Positions 1 to 11,365 of a stretch of DNA of 64,000 nt are shown in pieces. The position numbers and the translations under genes are program-made. Source of the stretch: Hetaerina americana (lineage: Eukaryota; Arthropoda; Insecta; Odonata; Calopterygidae); assembly GCA_022747635.1 (NCBI GenBank), contig JAKTNV010000001.1:43328446-43392445 (forward strand), given 5' to 3'. Within the stretch, counting starts at the first letter, position 1, and every line of letters begins with the position of its first letter. Below the pieces are notes generated by a model. It was not told the DNA's origin. It saw only the letters and a program-made list of their open reading frames with translations, and did not search any database.

Positions 1-919
1 TTGAAAAACGCAGTGTCATTTTATTCTGCAACGGTAGCCTACAGTAAAATGTACATATAAGAGAGTGTAGGCTTACCAGTAACTTAAATTTCATAACAGG
101 CTGGTTGTTCACTACGTACCATAAGGTTGGCCGCTCTTTGTTATTTGGCCACACATGGGTATTTTACGCACAAATGTTTAATTAATAAAACACTTCATAT
201 CACTGGCTTCTTGAATAAATTTCAGAATAAGGTTCTTAGCAAATACACTACCTGATCAAACCTCAAAAATTCATTAACCTTGATTATAACACCTAATTAC
301 ACTGAAAAGGAAATGGTTTACGGAGTGAGTTCGTGGAACTACTTCATGCTTGAAAGAACTCAAAAAGACTTTTCGTGGAACATCTTTAGGTGAAACCTGG
401 GTCGTGAAATAAAGATTTTAATGTGAAATTACTAAGTATTTCGTGGTCTTTTACTTAATTAATTACTCTGAATGGGAACATGCATAACATATTTTAACAT
501 TGTGTGAACGGTGTATATGGTGGTAAAATATTATTATGAATTCAAATATGTCAGCCAAAAGTGTGCATGTCAACAACAAAGACTGCTTTTAAAATGTGCC
601 TTAAAATTAACAAGAGTCACGCGACCCGAAACCGCCTTGCCGTTGGTATGACGTCACTACACGGTTAAGAAATATTTTAAATGTGTATTTTATAGCTGTG
701 TCTTTAACTAAAGAAAATGACTTAAATATGTGGCTCCATCCCACATTTTAACATTAATAGGCAATGGTTGGGTAGGGTGATTTCCATTCTTCAAAAAGCA
801 ACACACCGTTTCCAGTGTTGATATCCACTTCTTCATGCCTCAGGAGGCTAAAAAGGGCTTCTGCTATGGCTTCTTTTCTGATCAATATGATTTTACAAAA
901 AATCTACTTAACTTAGTGT
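1..919. other. AT-rich intergenic sequence, no gene seen
   Basis: No open frame of convincing length and no domain was recognised. One perfect CRE-type palindrome (TGACGTCA) lies at 649-656. Otherwise I see nothing in this stretch. Confidence 0.5.
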
Positions 920-1053
920 TGATTTCCACATTTTTCGGGCTGCGTCCGCGTATGTCGTTTAAATTCACAACAGTTTCGCCAGCAGGATAGCTGGGGAAAC
1001 TGTTGTGAATTTAAACGACATACGCGGACGCAGCCCGAAAAATGTGGAAATCA
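920..1053. repeat. Long near-perfect inverted repeat (hairpin)
   Basis: Arms at 920-977 and 996-1053 (58 nt each) are exact reverse complements, reading inward from TGATTTCCACA to CAGTTTC. The 18-nt centre adds a further 5-bp stem (979-983 with 990-994) around a short loop. The arms contain several CpG dinucleotides, unlike the AT-rich flanks. I could find no clear target-site duplication next to the arms. It could be a fold-back or MITE-type element, or a hairpin RNA source; the sequence alone does not decide. Confidence 0.9.
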
Positions 1054-3769
1054 CCTACTCATCGCCGTGGAAACCTGCGAACGAACATAAGCTTAGTGTT
1101 TTTCACAAATATGTGGCATACAGGTAGAATGTTTCGTTAAATATACTCAAACAAACTCACCTTCACATGGAAACGCTGCCTAACAACGTTAGTGATACCG
1201 ATCTGTGATGTCATCCGCTGGTACCTAATGACTAAGTGTTTTTACGCTGCCGAGAACGTACCATTTTAAACCAATAACAACACTAAGAAAACAACGTTGT
1301 TCTTCAAAAATGTTTGATGCACTTATTTTAGCTAATGCGTTTTACTCCGAAAAATTTTTTTTAGTGCATGTTCCCTATTGAACGAGGTGCAAAACGATTT
1401 CCCATTGTTAATTTACCGTGATTATTTTTTCTGGCAAATTTATTCCTATCTTCAAATATTAGATTATGCATAAGCGAAATGTTTATCGTTAAGACGGCAG
1501 GAGCTCAGAAAGTTACACCGATTTTTTTAACACTGATAAATGCTTGTAAGTGTGACACCTACAGAAATGGCTATGTTGGTGGATTTACTCTGGTTACAAA
1601 AGCCTTTAAGAATCTAATATGTGACGAAACTGTAATTCTTCTTCTAGTTACCTTCACGACAAAATTCAAGCCGAGCGTCTCTTATCTCTTCAAAATATTG
1701 TACACAGTTGGCAGAAAAATTCAGCTTAGGAAGCTTTTCTTTACTTTTTAATTTAACAATCATCCACTTTTCATTCTCCCTACCTTAGCTCCTCTCGATA
1801 TATTAATAGATACTTGATAATTTAACAATTAATTCACATTACAGATTAAATAATTTTTGCATTACCTAAACATTTTAAATACCTTCTCCTATGTTTTCAT
1901 TATTTAAAAGCTTTATGATGAACTATTTGACAGTTCTTTACGGGGCTGCACGTTGTCTTGAGCCTGAGTAGTCGAAAAATCAGATTTTAAGGGGTTCCGA
2001 CAGCTATTGTCATAGGCAACGAAAATTCAAATCTGTAAATTCAATGCGCGGCCTTCGAGGCACCCGGAGGTATCTCATTGGAGGACTGACTAGGTCAGGT
2101 TTGCTATTCGTGATTTTTATAACCACAAATGTTATGCCACTCCGGCTACTGCCGAGAAGGATTAAGCAATCAGGGATCCTTGCCTTTGGGAGGGAGCCAG
2201 CCATCATTATTAAAAGAAAAGAGCTACGCTCAATATATAACACAAAAGAGAAGGATTTAACTGCTAGCACCTCAGAGCACCGTTTTCCACTTTCACGATC
2301 GCCTCCTTCCGTTCATCGGCCCACTCCGACCCTTTCTCCCGTCCGTATGATTACCAACTTCGCTCGCTCCAGCCCACCGGGACGCCGCATCTCCTCCGTC
2401 ATTCCGGGGCACTATCAAGACAACAACAACCACGCTCGCCTATGTTACATCCCTCCTTTCGAAGGCCCGTCCCACAAACAAATGAAGACTGTGCAAAAGG
2501 GAGAGAAGCAAGAAACATTTACATGAGTACTCGAGGCATAACCTGTTAGACGTTATATAGAGGAAATGATTTACCTGATTCCCGGTGTCTACAAATATCC
2601 ATCTTTGGTTTATGCGCATCCAATATCTAGTTCGTTGGTTGCTAACTTCCATGTATAATGAAACTGAGAATGACGTACAATAAGATAAGAACGAAATGAT
2701 TCTGCAGTGTGATCTCGTTTTTAAAATTTGCTGAGGCACATTTTAAGACATAGATGGTATTTTATATGAAAATTAGCATCATGTCAGAGGAGCGCCTTGC
2801 ATCTTCCCCACAGAAACCTGCTCAACTGAAGCTTTCTAACTTCGATATTCACGGAACATACAGGTGATTCAGCAACGCCTTCCGCGTGTTCTAACGAGCT
2901 GTGACGGGTCAAGAGTCTCCTTCCGTGAATTTTGCATTGGCAAGACACTCTTTTTCCTTCCCTCTGATTATTCCTCCGAGGGGAATCACATGGATGTGAA
3001 TACTGATATAGTGTATGAGTCTGTAAACCTATTTGTACTATACTAGTTAAGTAGAAAGTCTGGTAACTTTCAAATTAAATTAGTCCTACACTTACATTCC
3101 TAAGTAAGAACTACGGGTTCCATCAGATTTTCCAGGAGTAAGAGTCATCACAAACTCTAGACAAATATTTTGAACGTTTTGGCCATCCTCATAATCTAAT
3201 ACATTTTTATCATCCAACCGCTCATTATACGAATGACCTCTTTCTTATTTTTACAGCACTATCATAAGTCTTGATCGGAGAAGATAGGAAGAGGTGCTCT
3301 CTTCTTGTGATAGACATATTCCTTTTTTCTTTGAAAAATTCAATCTTGTTCACACAAATGACAGAGTGTTATCTGAATTATTTTTTATATAAAATAATGA
3401 TAAATAAGAACCCTCCGAAGCGCTTCAAAATTTGATTTCATATCGTTCGTGAATAGTGAGAAGAGTGGGACTGCGTAAACCATTGCCTTCTCGCGTGAAA
3501 AAACCACACGAATTCTAAGCGAAAAGGTTAAATAGTTGATATCTATCACAGAGCTCTGTTTAAAAGAGACTTTTCATGAGTGCACTAAAACTAATTCGAA
3601 GATTGCCTCAGTTTTGTGGCTTGTTGCCAACTTCAAACTACTTGTCTCTGCACTTCCGGGTTCTCCATCCACGTAAATTGTCTTCTGGTGACGACAGTTT
3701 CGCTAGCCATCCCGCCTGCTCCTTCAGGTCGAAGGTGTTTTTGGAGGCTTTCTTGTGCGTCTCTTCTTG
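1054..3769. other. Intergenic sequence, no supported gene
   Basis: AT-rich DNA with a moderately GC-rich patch around 2040-2470. That patch keeps open frames on both strands (160 codons on +, 86 and 99 on -). None shows a recognisable domain, and the overlapping frames point to base composition rather than coding. I see no RNA gene or repeat here. Confidence 0.5.
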
Positions 3770-4225
3770 TCCAGCTGGTGGTCAAGTACCGCGCTCTTAC
3801 TGGATCGCCCTTTTCCACGCACTGGAATGGATATTAATTGTCCCTGTATATGTTGCGTGGTCTTTTTAGGGTGTCTCCCGGATTTGCGGGGAGAAATAGC
3901 GCTTTGCCTTAACTATTACTTTCGCCCCCTCGAAATCGATGACGTGCCCCGGCTCACTCCAAGCATGCTTGGCGATGGCTAAGAAGTTATTTTATTTCTT
4001 TTCTGTCGCCCTGCGATGTTCTTTAATCCTTGTTAGGAGTGAGCAGGTTTTCCCGATGTTAGATCTGCCGGAGGCAACTGCGTATACGCCTTCTGATAGC
4101 GCCTTAAGGATGTTATCCTTTGGTCCATGCAAGAGGTTGTTTATTTTGGTCACGGTGTTGAACCTTGTCACCATGCTGTGTTTGTTGAGGATCCTGGCTA
4201 TCCTTTCGGAGGTCCCTGCGTTCTA
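3770..4225 (-). pseudogene. Penelope-like retroelement relic, GIY-YIG endonuclease part
   Basis: Read on the minus strand, the frame from 4222 down to a TAA at 3994-3992 encodes a segment beginning NAGTSERIARILNKHSMVTR. This resembles the linker that precedes the GIY-YIG nuclease of Penelope-like elements. It is followed by GVYAVAS (from the GIY motif), SNIGKT (degenerate YIG motif) and RIKEHRRAT. After the stop the same frame continues with IAKHAWSEPGH, IDFEGAKV and KRYFSPQIRE, then IHSSAWKRAI, matching the order of motifs at the end of this domain (the conserved Trp-Lys near the C-terminus). Further stops occur near 3865 and beyond. In active elements this nuclease cuts target DNA for insertion. 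Here it is broken and is a fossil. The reverse-transcriptase part expected at higher coordinates was not recognised. Confidence 0.75.
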
Positions 4226-5052
4226 ACTACAGTTTAAACTTCGTTGCTAGAAGTCAAGATGGCACATTGCCCACCCGCTTCGTAGAGACCGGCCGTCGAG
4301 TCGAGGAGCAGAGTCGAGGGTCCTCAGCCGGAGATTTGGGTCTGGAGTCCATGAAGAAGGCCCGTCTTGATTAGGTTGAATCCTTCATGAGACCTCCTAA
4401 TGGATTTCGAGAAGGTTAATAAACGTTTTGTACAACTATTAGTATTTTGTACAACTTAGTATTACTCACAAGACGAATGTAGTAAAAGTGTAGCTAAGAA
4501 AATGTTAAATTGAAACGACAAACGACGTATATTCTTTCAACTAAATATGCCAAACCTGAGTCTCTTTCTATTCTGAGAAAGCGTGATTTTGGGTTTCCAT
4601 GGGGATGCAAAATCAGCACAAACAAAGTGTGACGAAATACATATTACTACGAAGGTTAGCCAAATTGTAAAACGTCATTGAAAAGGTGTAGACGTCCCCC
4701 AACCGCTAGCGGGCAGAGCGATTCATATGAAAAAAGATTTAGAGAGCACTGTAGCAAGCATATCTTTTTGAACGGGACGAACGTGGTGACGTGGTGAGGA
4801 AATGGAAAAACCACCGCTTCGGATGTTCGGGTTTTGAGGGTCCACCGCCGCGAAATTAAGCACGCAAGGCCATTCCCTTGAGAGTGCTCTTCGTGAAAAT
4901 GCAAACAGAGTTTTGAAATTTCTTTTTTTTTTTGACTAGGTAGAACCACGTTTTATCACAGGAAAGAATCACATTCCTGGATTGTACGATATTTTTCTCC
5001 ATGAATCCTATATTTCAGTTTTAAGTATGAATAACAATAACGGGTGGCATAA
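4226..5052. other. Intergenic sequence next to the Penelope-like relic
   Basis: The part from 4226 to about 4400 is more GC-rich and could be more of the same element, but I could not align a motif. The rest is AT-rich and shows nothing recognisable. Confidence 0.35.
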
Positions 5053-5115
5053 TTACATCTACATCTACATAATACCCCGCAAGCCGCCGCAAGGGCGTGT
5101 GGCGGGGGGTGTTAG
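5053..5115. repeat. TACATC repeat with GC hairpin, probable retroelement end
   Basis: A short (ACATCT)n run is followed by ATAATACCCCGCAAGCC and a GC-rich stem in which CCCCGC pairs with GCGGGG. I recall similar TACATC-plus-hairpin ends on arthropod non-LTR and SINE elements, so I read this as a dispersed-repeat fragment. The family is not determined. The following 270 bases are rich in A and C and contain no gene. Confidence 0.45.
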
Positions 5116-5392
5116 GTCACCAACCGTAAAAAGGAAAAATACCACATGCAAAAAAAACAACACGGAAAATTACACCCACAGCAGCGCACACACTCATGCA
5201 AAAATCCCTTCATCCAAAACTCATGCAAACACATATACCGCAAACCAACAAAAAAAACTGCACCCCATGATGCAGCACGAAAGCCATCCTACAACACGGA
5301 AGCCAGGACACAACAATTAAAATGCACTCATTCCAAGAAACTGCGGGAGATGCCGTAAGAGTAACATTTAACGGAGTCGTCCGCTAATATAC

Positions 5393-5639
5393 ATTTCAAT
5401 GCAACAATTTCAGGGTGTAAAAATCATTCACCTTGACCGGGATTTGAACCCAGATCCCTCGATGCCCGGCCGAGTACTATAGCCAGTTAAGGTATTGAGG
5501 CGTCCGCAAAATTTCAGAGTTCATGAGGACGCCTCGATAGCTTAATTGGCTATAGCACTCGCCCGGATATCGAGAGATCCGGGTCCAAATCCCGGTCAAG
5601 GCGGATGATTTTTACACCCTGAAATTGTTGCATTTAAAT
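5393..5639. repeat. Inverted pair of tRNA-like SINE units
   Basis: Two roughly 113-bp arms (5393-5505 and 5527-5639) are imperfect reverse complements around a 21-nt spacer. The right arm, read on +, has a tRNA-like fold: acceptor start GCCTCGA near 5531, an A box (TAGCTTAATTGG), a D stem, an anticodon-like stem CTCG/CGAG, a perfect T stem CCGGG/CCCGG, and a B box GGTCCAAATCC. The left arm is the same unit on the minus strand (GGGATTTGAACCC at 5439-5451). The anticodon loop lacks T33 and the T loop is altered, so neither arm is a functional tRNA. The outer ends share CAGGGTGTAAAAATCAT. The structure suggests head-to-head SINE copies, or a MITE built from them. Confidence 0.8.
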
Positions 5640-5914
5640 ACACGAGTTATTAATTTCCTTTGATTCTTATCATGAACAGTGATTTGGAATGGACTCTTCC
5701 ATACCAGGGTTTGCTCCCTATATTAGAGATGATCCATTAATTTAATGTCAATCGACTGCCTGCCAAAATAAACACACTGATTTTCAAATTACTGTTCAAA
5801 TATTAGAATAAATATCAATACTTGTTGGATTGAAAGATACTTAAATTTAAAACAATTCCATTGCAGTTATTTTTTATTGTGAAGACATATTTAAAGTCCT
5901 ATGAGTTCCTAGGG
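5640..5914. other. AT-rich spacer
   Basis: Nothing recognised between the two tRNA-like repeats. Confidence 0.5.
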
Positions 5915-6059
5915 TGCTAATAAGCCTTCGCTTGACATCAGGCTAGCCAGTAGCCAGGCCATCAGAGTTCACACAACACCCATTCCCTCGGCGGGAAATG
6001 AACTCGCGACCTTTGGATTAGTAGGAGGGGGCATTATCCAGCAGACTAACTCGGCCAGT
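5915..6059 (-). repeat. tRNA-derived SINE fragment
   Basis: On the minus strand the segment from 6057 down to 5988 reads as a tRNA-like head: GGCCGAGTTAGTCTGCTGG (A-box-like) and GGTCGCGAGTTCATTTCCC (B-box-like with a GGG/CCC stem). A non-tRNA tail follows, down to about 5915. The B-box region shares wording with the fragment at 11299-11365, so both probably belong to one decayed SINE family. Confidence 0.6.
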
Positions 6060-6387
6060 CAGTTTAATGTCAATTTCAATTATTGATCTGATAAAAATAC
6101 CACTATTGGCTACAATACAAGTACTTGTACCTGCAACTGTACTACCATTTCACTACTCTATAAATGCACAATTTCATTTTCCCGGAATGAAGCCTACGAG
6201 TAATTTAATAAAAATAAATGCATACGTCCATGGAACAATTTATTTAATGTGCATTAATGATCATTTTAAAGAACATTCAAACGGCTAACTTTCATTTACA
6301 TCTATTGTGGAAAACTTATGCCAATAACAAAGTTGTAAGTTAATACGGAACTAGAAGATTTCTTTTGAATAGTTAAGTTGCATTCAT
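6060..6387. other. AT-rich spacer
   Basis: A 73-codon open frame (6067-6288) shows no recognisable domain. Nothing else is seen. Confidence 0.45.
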
Positions 6388-6536
6388 ATTTTTATGAAGG
6401 AACGAATGCACAAGACAGTATTTCAGCCTTGCTTCAGCTAGGATATAAGTATATATGCATTATTTTTATGAAGGAACGAATTCACAAGACAGTATTTTAG
6501 CCTTGCTTCAGCTAGGATATAAGTATATATGCATTA
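6388..6536. repeat. 74-bp tandem duplication
   Basis: Two adjacent copies (6388-6461 and 6462-6535) start with ATTTTTATGAAGGAACGAAT and end with AAGTATATATGCATT. I see two mismatches between them (GCAC/TCAC and TTCAG/TTTAG). It is a young local duplication of non-coding sequence. Confidence 0.9.
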
Positions 6537-9500
6537 AAATTATAATTAATATAGGGTAGTCTACCGTTTAGGATAAGTTTTGGATGGACACGGATCGAAT
6601 GCCAAGACATTGCTTAGCCTTGCCGAACAAGACGCACCCTGGCATGACATATTACAACAACCTGTTATTCAGTACAGTAAAATAGTAGCATAAAGATTGA
6701 CTGTTTAAAATACGTTGAAACAGAAATGAATTCATTTACAAACATTTCCATTATACGTATATAGTTTACGAAAAACACTCACGAACGTAAATATATTAAG
6801 ATTATTCATAAGAATGACCTTATATTCACTTTCACGATGGTATAGAAAACTTGGAAACACATAAAAATGCTCACAAATTTGTATTTATAGTATTTCAGTG
6901 GCACAATCACCTTTTTCAAGTGCAGTAAGGAGATTCATCTGCCTGAAAAGTTAAAAGCAGTTGACAGATGATCCTCCATGAAAATATGATCAGGTTCCGC
7001 ATAAAAGACAGTTTGACACCTCTTTGTAAAGACTAACGTTATTTTTCAACGTTGCCTGAACATAATGGGCCGCATGACGCTTCCGGTTAATAAAATTTAT
7101 CACAACTTTCAAACAATAGAACGGACGCTCTAAAAGGCAGGTACCATTACAAAATCCATAAGATAACTTGCGTAAATAAAATATTGAATAGTTATGGAGG
7201 GTAAGCAACACAAAAATCTTCTAGTCTTTCGAATCAAAAAGCAAATGTTTTCATTTTACAGACACCAATGAAATTAATTCTTTAAGAATAGAGATTAAGG
7301 AAATCACGTCTTATCAATAACTGAAAAGATACCCTTTTTGACTTTTATGTAGTTTATTCGGTTTGATGTTATTGATAATTCCAGTCTGTATTAGGGACTT
7401 GAGCTATCCAGATAATGCTGCCGAGAGACAACTGGAAAATGACATTGTTATTTAGAGAACTATTAAATAAAAGCGGATTCTTCGCGTTTGTCTAATATTT
7501 TTTCTATTTTCTGAAATTCCAATTCCGTAACTGGACCTCTGACCAAACATTCCCTATCTGATAGTGTCTAAATACGTATATCATTTCTATCAATATTTGG
7601 ATTTCTTTGCATTCAAGCATTTTTTATGATATTTTTAAAAATATATTATGAATGCAACCATTTCAACAGTAAAGAACTTTTTATTGAATTATTCATTTAA
7701 TAAGCTAACCAAGGATTCACAAATGTAAGAGCTTTTATTCGTCAATGCGAAGTCAATATAAATAATATTCGGATACTTATTTACTCATATTTACTTAGGA
7801 AGGTACTCACTCCACACCACCAATTACTCTCGAATAATCAGGAGAAAGACCTTAAGAGTGGACAAACAAGGACCACCGTAATTGACGGAGCTACATATTC
7901 GGATCAAAATAATCGAAAGTAGTTTTCGAAATCTCACGAGTCTACATAAATACCCTTCCACCTTTTCCAAGTTCAAAACCCATACAATTTTTACGCGGTA
8001 GAACGAAAAAAGTAACGAGTCCTGTAGCGGATATCTTGCCCCACCGCTCTGCATTTGCTGTGAATCGCAAGGTAACGATTCCATAACAAGACATGGCTCT
8101 GAAACCCCAGTAGCATACCAAATAATGAACAGTTTATGTGGAATAAATACTTTACCAGAATATTTAAAAAGAGGATCCCAAAAAATATTTAACAACTGCT
8201 TCAAAAGATTTTATTTAGCTAACAAAAAGAAGTACATATTTAATTCTCATGTTGTACACAAAACTACAGCCGCACGAGATTCCCGGGGCACATAAGCTAA
8301 CATTTAGCATGAATTTCTAACAAAAATGCTAAATTACATCAGGATATCCTCATGTAGGGAAAATATTGAGTTTTTTGCTCAATATTAGTGCGGAAAACGT
8401 CACATAGGGACCCTTGATCCCTTGGAATATCATTAGTTGCCAGTAGATGATTCCGTGAAACACAAAATAATATGATTGATAAATAGGCTCTCTCTATCTC
8501 CAAGCACAGCAATTTCCTGGTTAAACTGGCGGTATATTTTTTGTCAAAATTCCCTGATCGTCATGACAAAGGCATTTTTAGGAAAGAACAAAAAGTCCCC
8601 TTTGAATTTCCACCGTGATTATACAATGTGACGTGTCACAGGTTCCGCACTTGCCGTAGTTCGGCGCTGTCTGCCAAGAGGCTTCACTCATCTCCCTCCA
8701 CTGCTTGGGTCTTTTTCCACCAATCCCCACACTCCATCCATCCTCTCCCTCACCCTCCTCCTCCCCTGGGCGCCCCTCCCCGCTATCCCTTTTCCGACCT
8801 CCCTCTCTCCTATTCTTTACTCCATCACAACCGGCGAGTCAGTCAGTCGCCTGTTGCACCTCCGGGTCGTTCGTTACCTAGGCAACGGACTCCGACTGTT
8901 CCATTGGCTTGACGAGAAGTGACGCCTCTGGCTTGAGGAAGTCTTGATCGCCTTACTAAGTGGGAGCTACTCCTGTCTGTGGAAAAAAGTAAGTAAAGCA
9001 AGGCGCTCATGGAGCTACATTCACAGATCCAGTTCTCTCCTCCACCCTCCCAATTTTAGCGCATTAAACGCAAGATAAATTTTAGCTGTTTTTGGCCATG
9101 TACAGGTATCTGAGGTTTTTTGCACTGCAAGTTTTTACTCGCGATATTGGTAGACTTATTGCGTTGGAATCAACCAAATTCATAGCTGCTTCCCTGTGAA
9201 GTGACTTTCAAAGAACAGAAGATTCATAAGGGTTTGATATGTTTCCATAGAAAGAAATTGCATCTGGTTGCATTTTTTTGCAAGAATCGTATATAGGATA
9301 TAACCGGCCGTTCAAGCCGCCTTCTAAGTGATTCTGCCATTAAGATATGTGTTTATGTTATGATTTTTCTTTATATCGAAGGATTAATTTTTATTCCTGC
9401 AGTTCTGTACTATACAAAATATAGCACTTTCTGCTTTGGGTTAAACGCTTATTAATTAATAAAAAAGTATGATCGTTTCTATAAAATCCTCATTTCTTAG

Positions 9501-11298
9501 GAAATAAAACGTAATTATCATTGTTATACCTGCAAAAATGACTTCACTCTGTTTACCAAAATGTTTGTCTTGAAAATTGAAAAGTTTATTGGAAAAAAAT
9601 GGTAGATATCCATTAAAAGTGAATCGGTACAAAAATTGCTTCTTTTGAAATGTAGTTATTATTTGAGCGTAAAAACAGCATGCCAAAAACGTCATACCGC
9701 ATTATATGTTTACGACAAAGACAAAAATGTGTGCATGGAACTATAACATTAATATTGCTTAATATTAAAACTATCAAGTATTACTTTATAATCGCTTAGA
9801 ATAATTTTAATCTCAAATTTGAATCGACCATTCAGCTTTTTAAGATAGTAGCTTCTTTTCTCACCAATAAGATTTCCTGTGCGTAATGAAGAGAGGCGAA
9901 GTAGGTAATTTTTATTTTGTTTGTATATAATCTAACCGGAGTCATATACAGCAGCATGCATTTATGCTGTCTAAGCAAGAAATTTTGGATATTTTCCTTA
10001 TAATTTTACCTTAAGAAAGCATTGCATTCATTAGTGAACGGCATTTTCATGCCTGATGCGCTTGAATTTTTGAACGTGTGTGAGATAAGGTTTTCTGATT
10101 TCCCATTTCGTTCTGCCCCGCTTTTTTTTTCTCGTGCAATTTGGAGGGACTTCATGCAGTTGTGTAGAGATATCTTCCTAAATTGGGTCATAAACTCTAT
10201 ACTTACGATAACGTGGCGTCTCTTGACCCGAAGAGCCATATTTGGTAACAGTTCCCATTGTTTACTGTTATGCCTCATTAGTTATCTTACGTTTCGTTCA
10301 TTGTGTTTAGCTTATCATATAAAGCCGCTCACCAATGAAGGGCGGCATTGCTGTTCATGTCGAGAATTCAGTACACATCGAAGAGTGTTTGAATGAGCTA
10401 TCAGGTTTTCAGGCTTATGCGTTAAATAAGGTAATTAATATGAGTGAAAACTACATTAATATATATTTCATTGCTTATAATCAGAATCCACCAATAGGAT
10501 ATTGTAGTCACCGAACGGAATGATTAAATCAACTATGTGCAGGGGAATTCGATTGAAGATAAAAATACGATATTTATGGCAATACAAGCAGCACCTCATG
10601 GTGCGATTTCCAATTGTTACTAATGAAAATAACGAAGAGTACGTTGTTCTGAGGTCAAAAGCCCACGGTGGCGTCGCATTCTTATTAATTATCTAAAGAG
10701 CGTGTCGATTTCCTTGCGTAAGGCGAGGATTCGGAGCACCTGTTGAGTTCCCTCAGTTCCCTCTCATCTCTTCCTTCTTTAGGCATTTTCACACTCTCAT
10801 TCCCTCTTTCGACCTCGCCGACTAGCATCATCATTTCCATCCTTCTACCTTCCCATTCCCTTCCCTCTATCCCCTCATCCGAACCTCTCCTCATCCTTCC
10901 CAAACCCTGTTGCCTTCTTCCTAAGCCATTCCTCTAACGATTCCGTGCTCCCGCCTCCTCTTCTTACTCCCACCCGATCTCGTGTGGTGTACCGCCGATT
11001 ATCTCTGCCCGAAGCGTCCCTTTGGAAGAAGGTTGGCGCGCGGGCGTTGAGATTCCAAATGGACTCCCTAGATTATAATATTACTGAGGGCTGTGTTTAA
11101 TATCGCCTAAAACTCGTTGTTATAATTAATAAACCCCGTTATTGACTATAATCTACGAGAAGCTCCGAGAATTCCCTCGACATTGACTTTTTTCGGCAGC
11201 AATATTGAATTAGATTATTTTATTTATAAAGTATTATATCCGAATAAATCGGGAAACTCCCTCAACTAGAACCAAAGTAACAATAAATATCCATGATA
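6537..11298. other. Long intergenic stretch, no supported gene
   Basis: Mostly AT-rich. Pyrimidine-rich, GC-richer blocks occur at about 8690-8830 and 10745-10945. Open frames up to 126 codons (7824-8204 minus) and 124 codons (10022-10396 plus) show no domain. No RNA gene was found. Confidence 0.5.
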
Positions 11299-11365
11299 CT
11301 TCGGGGATTTGAACCCGCGACCTTTGGGTTACTTGGTGAGAAAACTAGTTACTCTGTCGTGGCCA
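11299..11365 (-). repeat. tRNA-like SINE head, decayed
   Basis: On the minus strand a B box within a perfect arm (CGGGTTCAAATCCCCG, 11301-11316) is preceded by CCAAAGGTCG and a degenerate A-box region starting TGGCCACGACAGAG. The absence of a proper acceptor stem or anticodon arm argues against a true tRNA. Confidence 0.55.

Noticed and set aside
2044..2526. 160-codon open frame on the + strand
   Set aside because: It overlaps open frames on the opposite strand in a GC-richer patch, has Arg/Pro/Ser-rich composition and no recognisable domain. I see no splice or conservation evidence.
5530..5603. Possible functional tRNA gene
   Set aside because: The acceptor and T stems look good. However, the acceptor has a C-A mismatch, the anticodon loop lacks T33, and the unit sits in an inverted dimer, so it is a SINE head.
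7824..8204. 126-codon minus-strand open frame
   Set aside because: No domain, signal peptide pattern or splice context supports it. Length alone is within chance for this window size.
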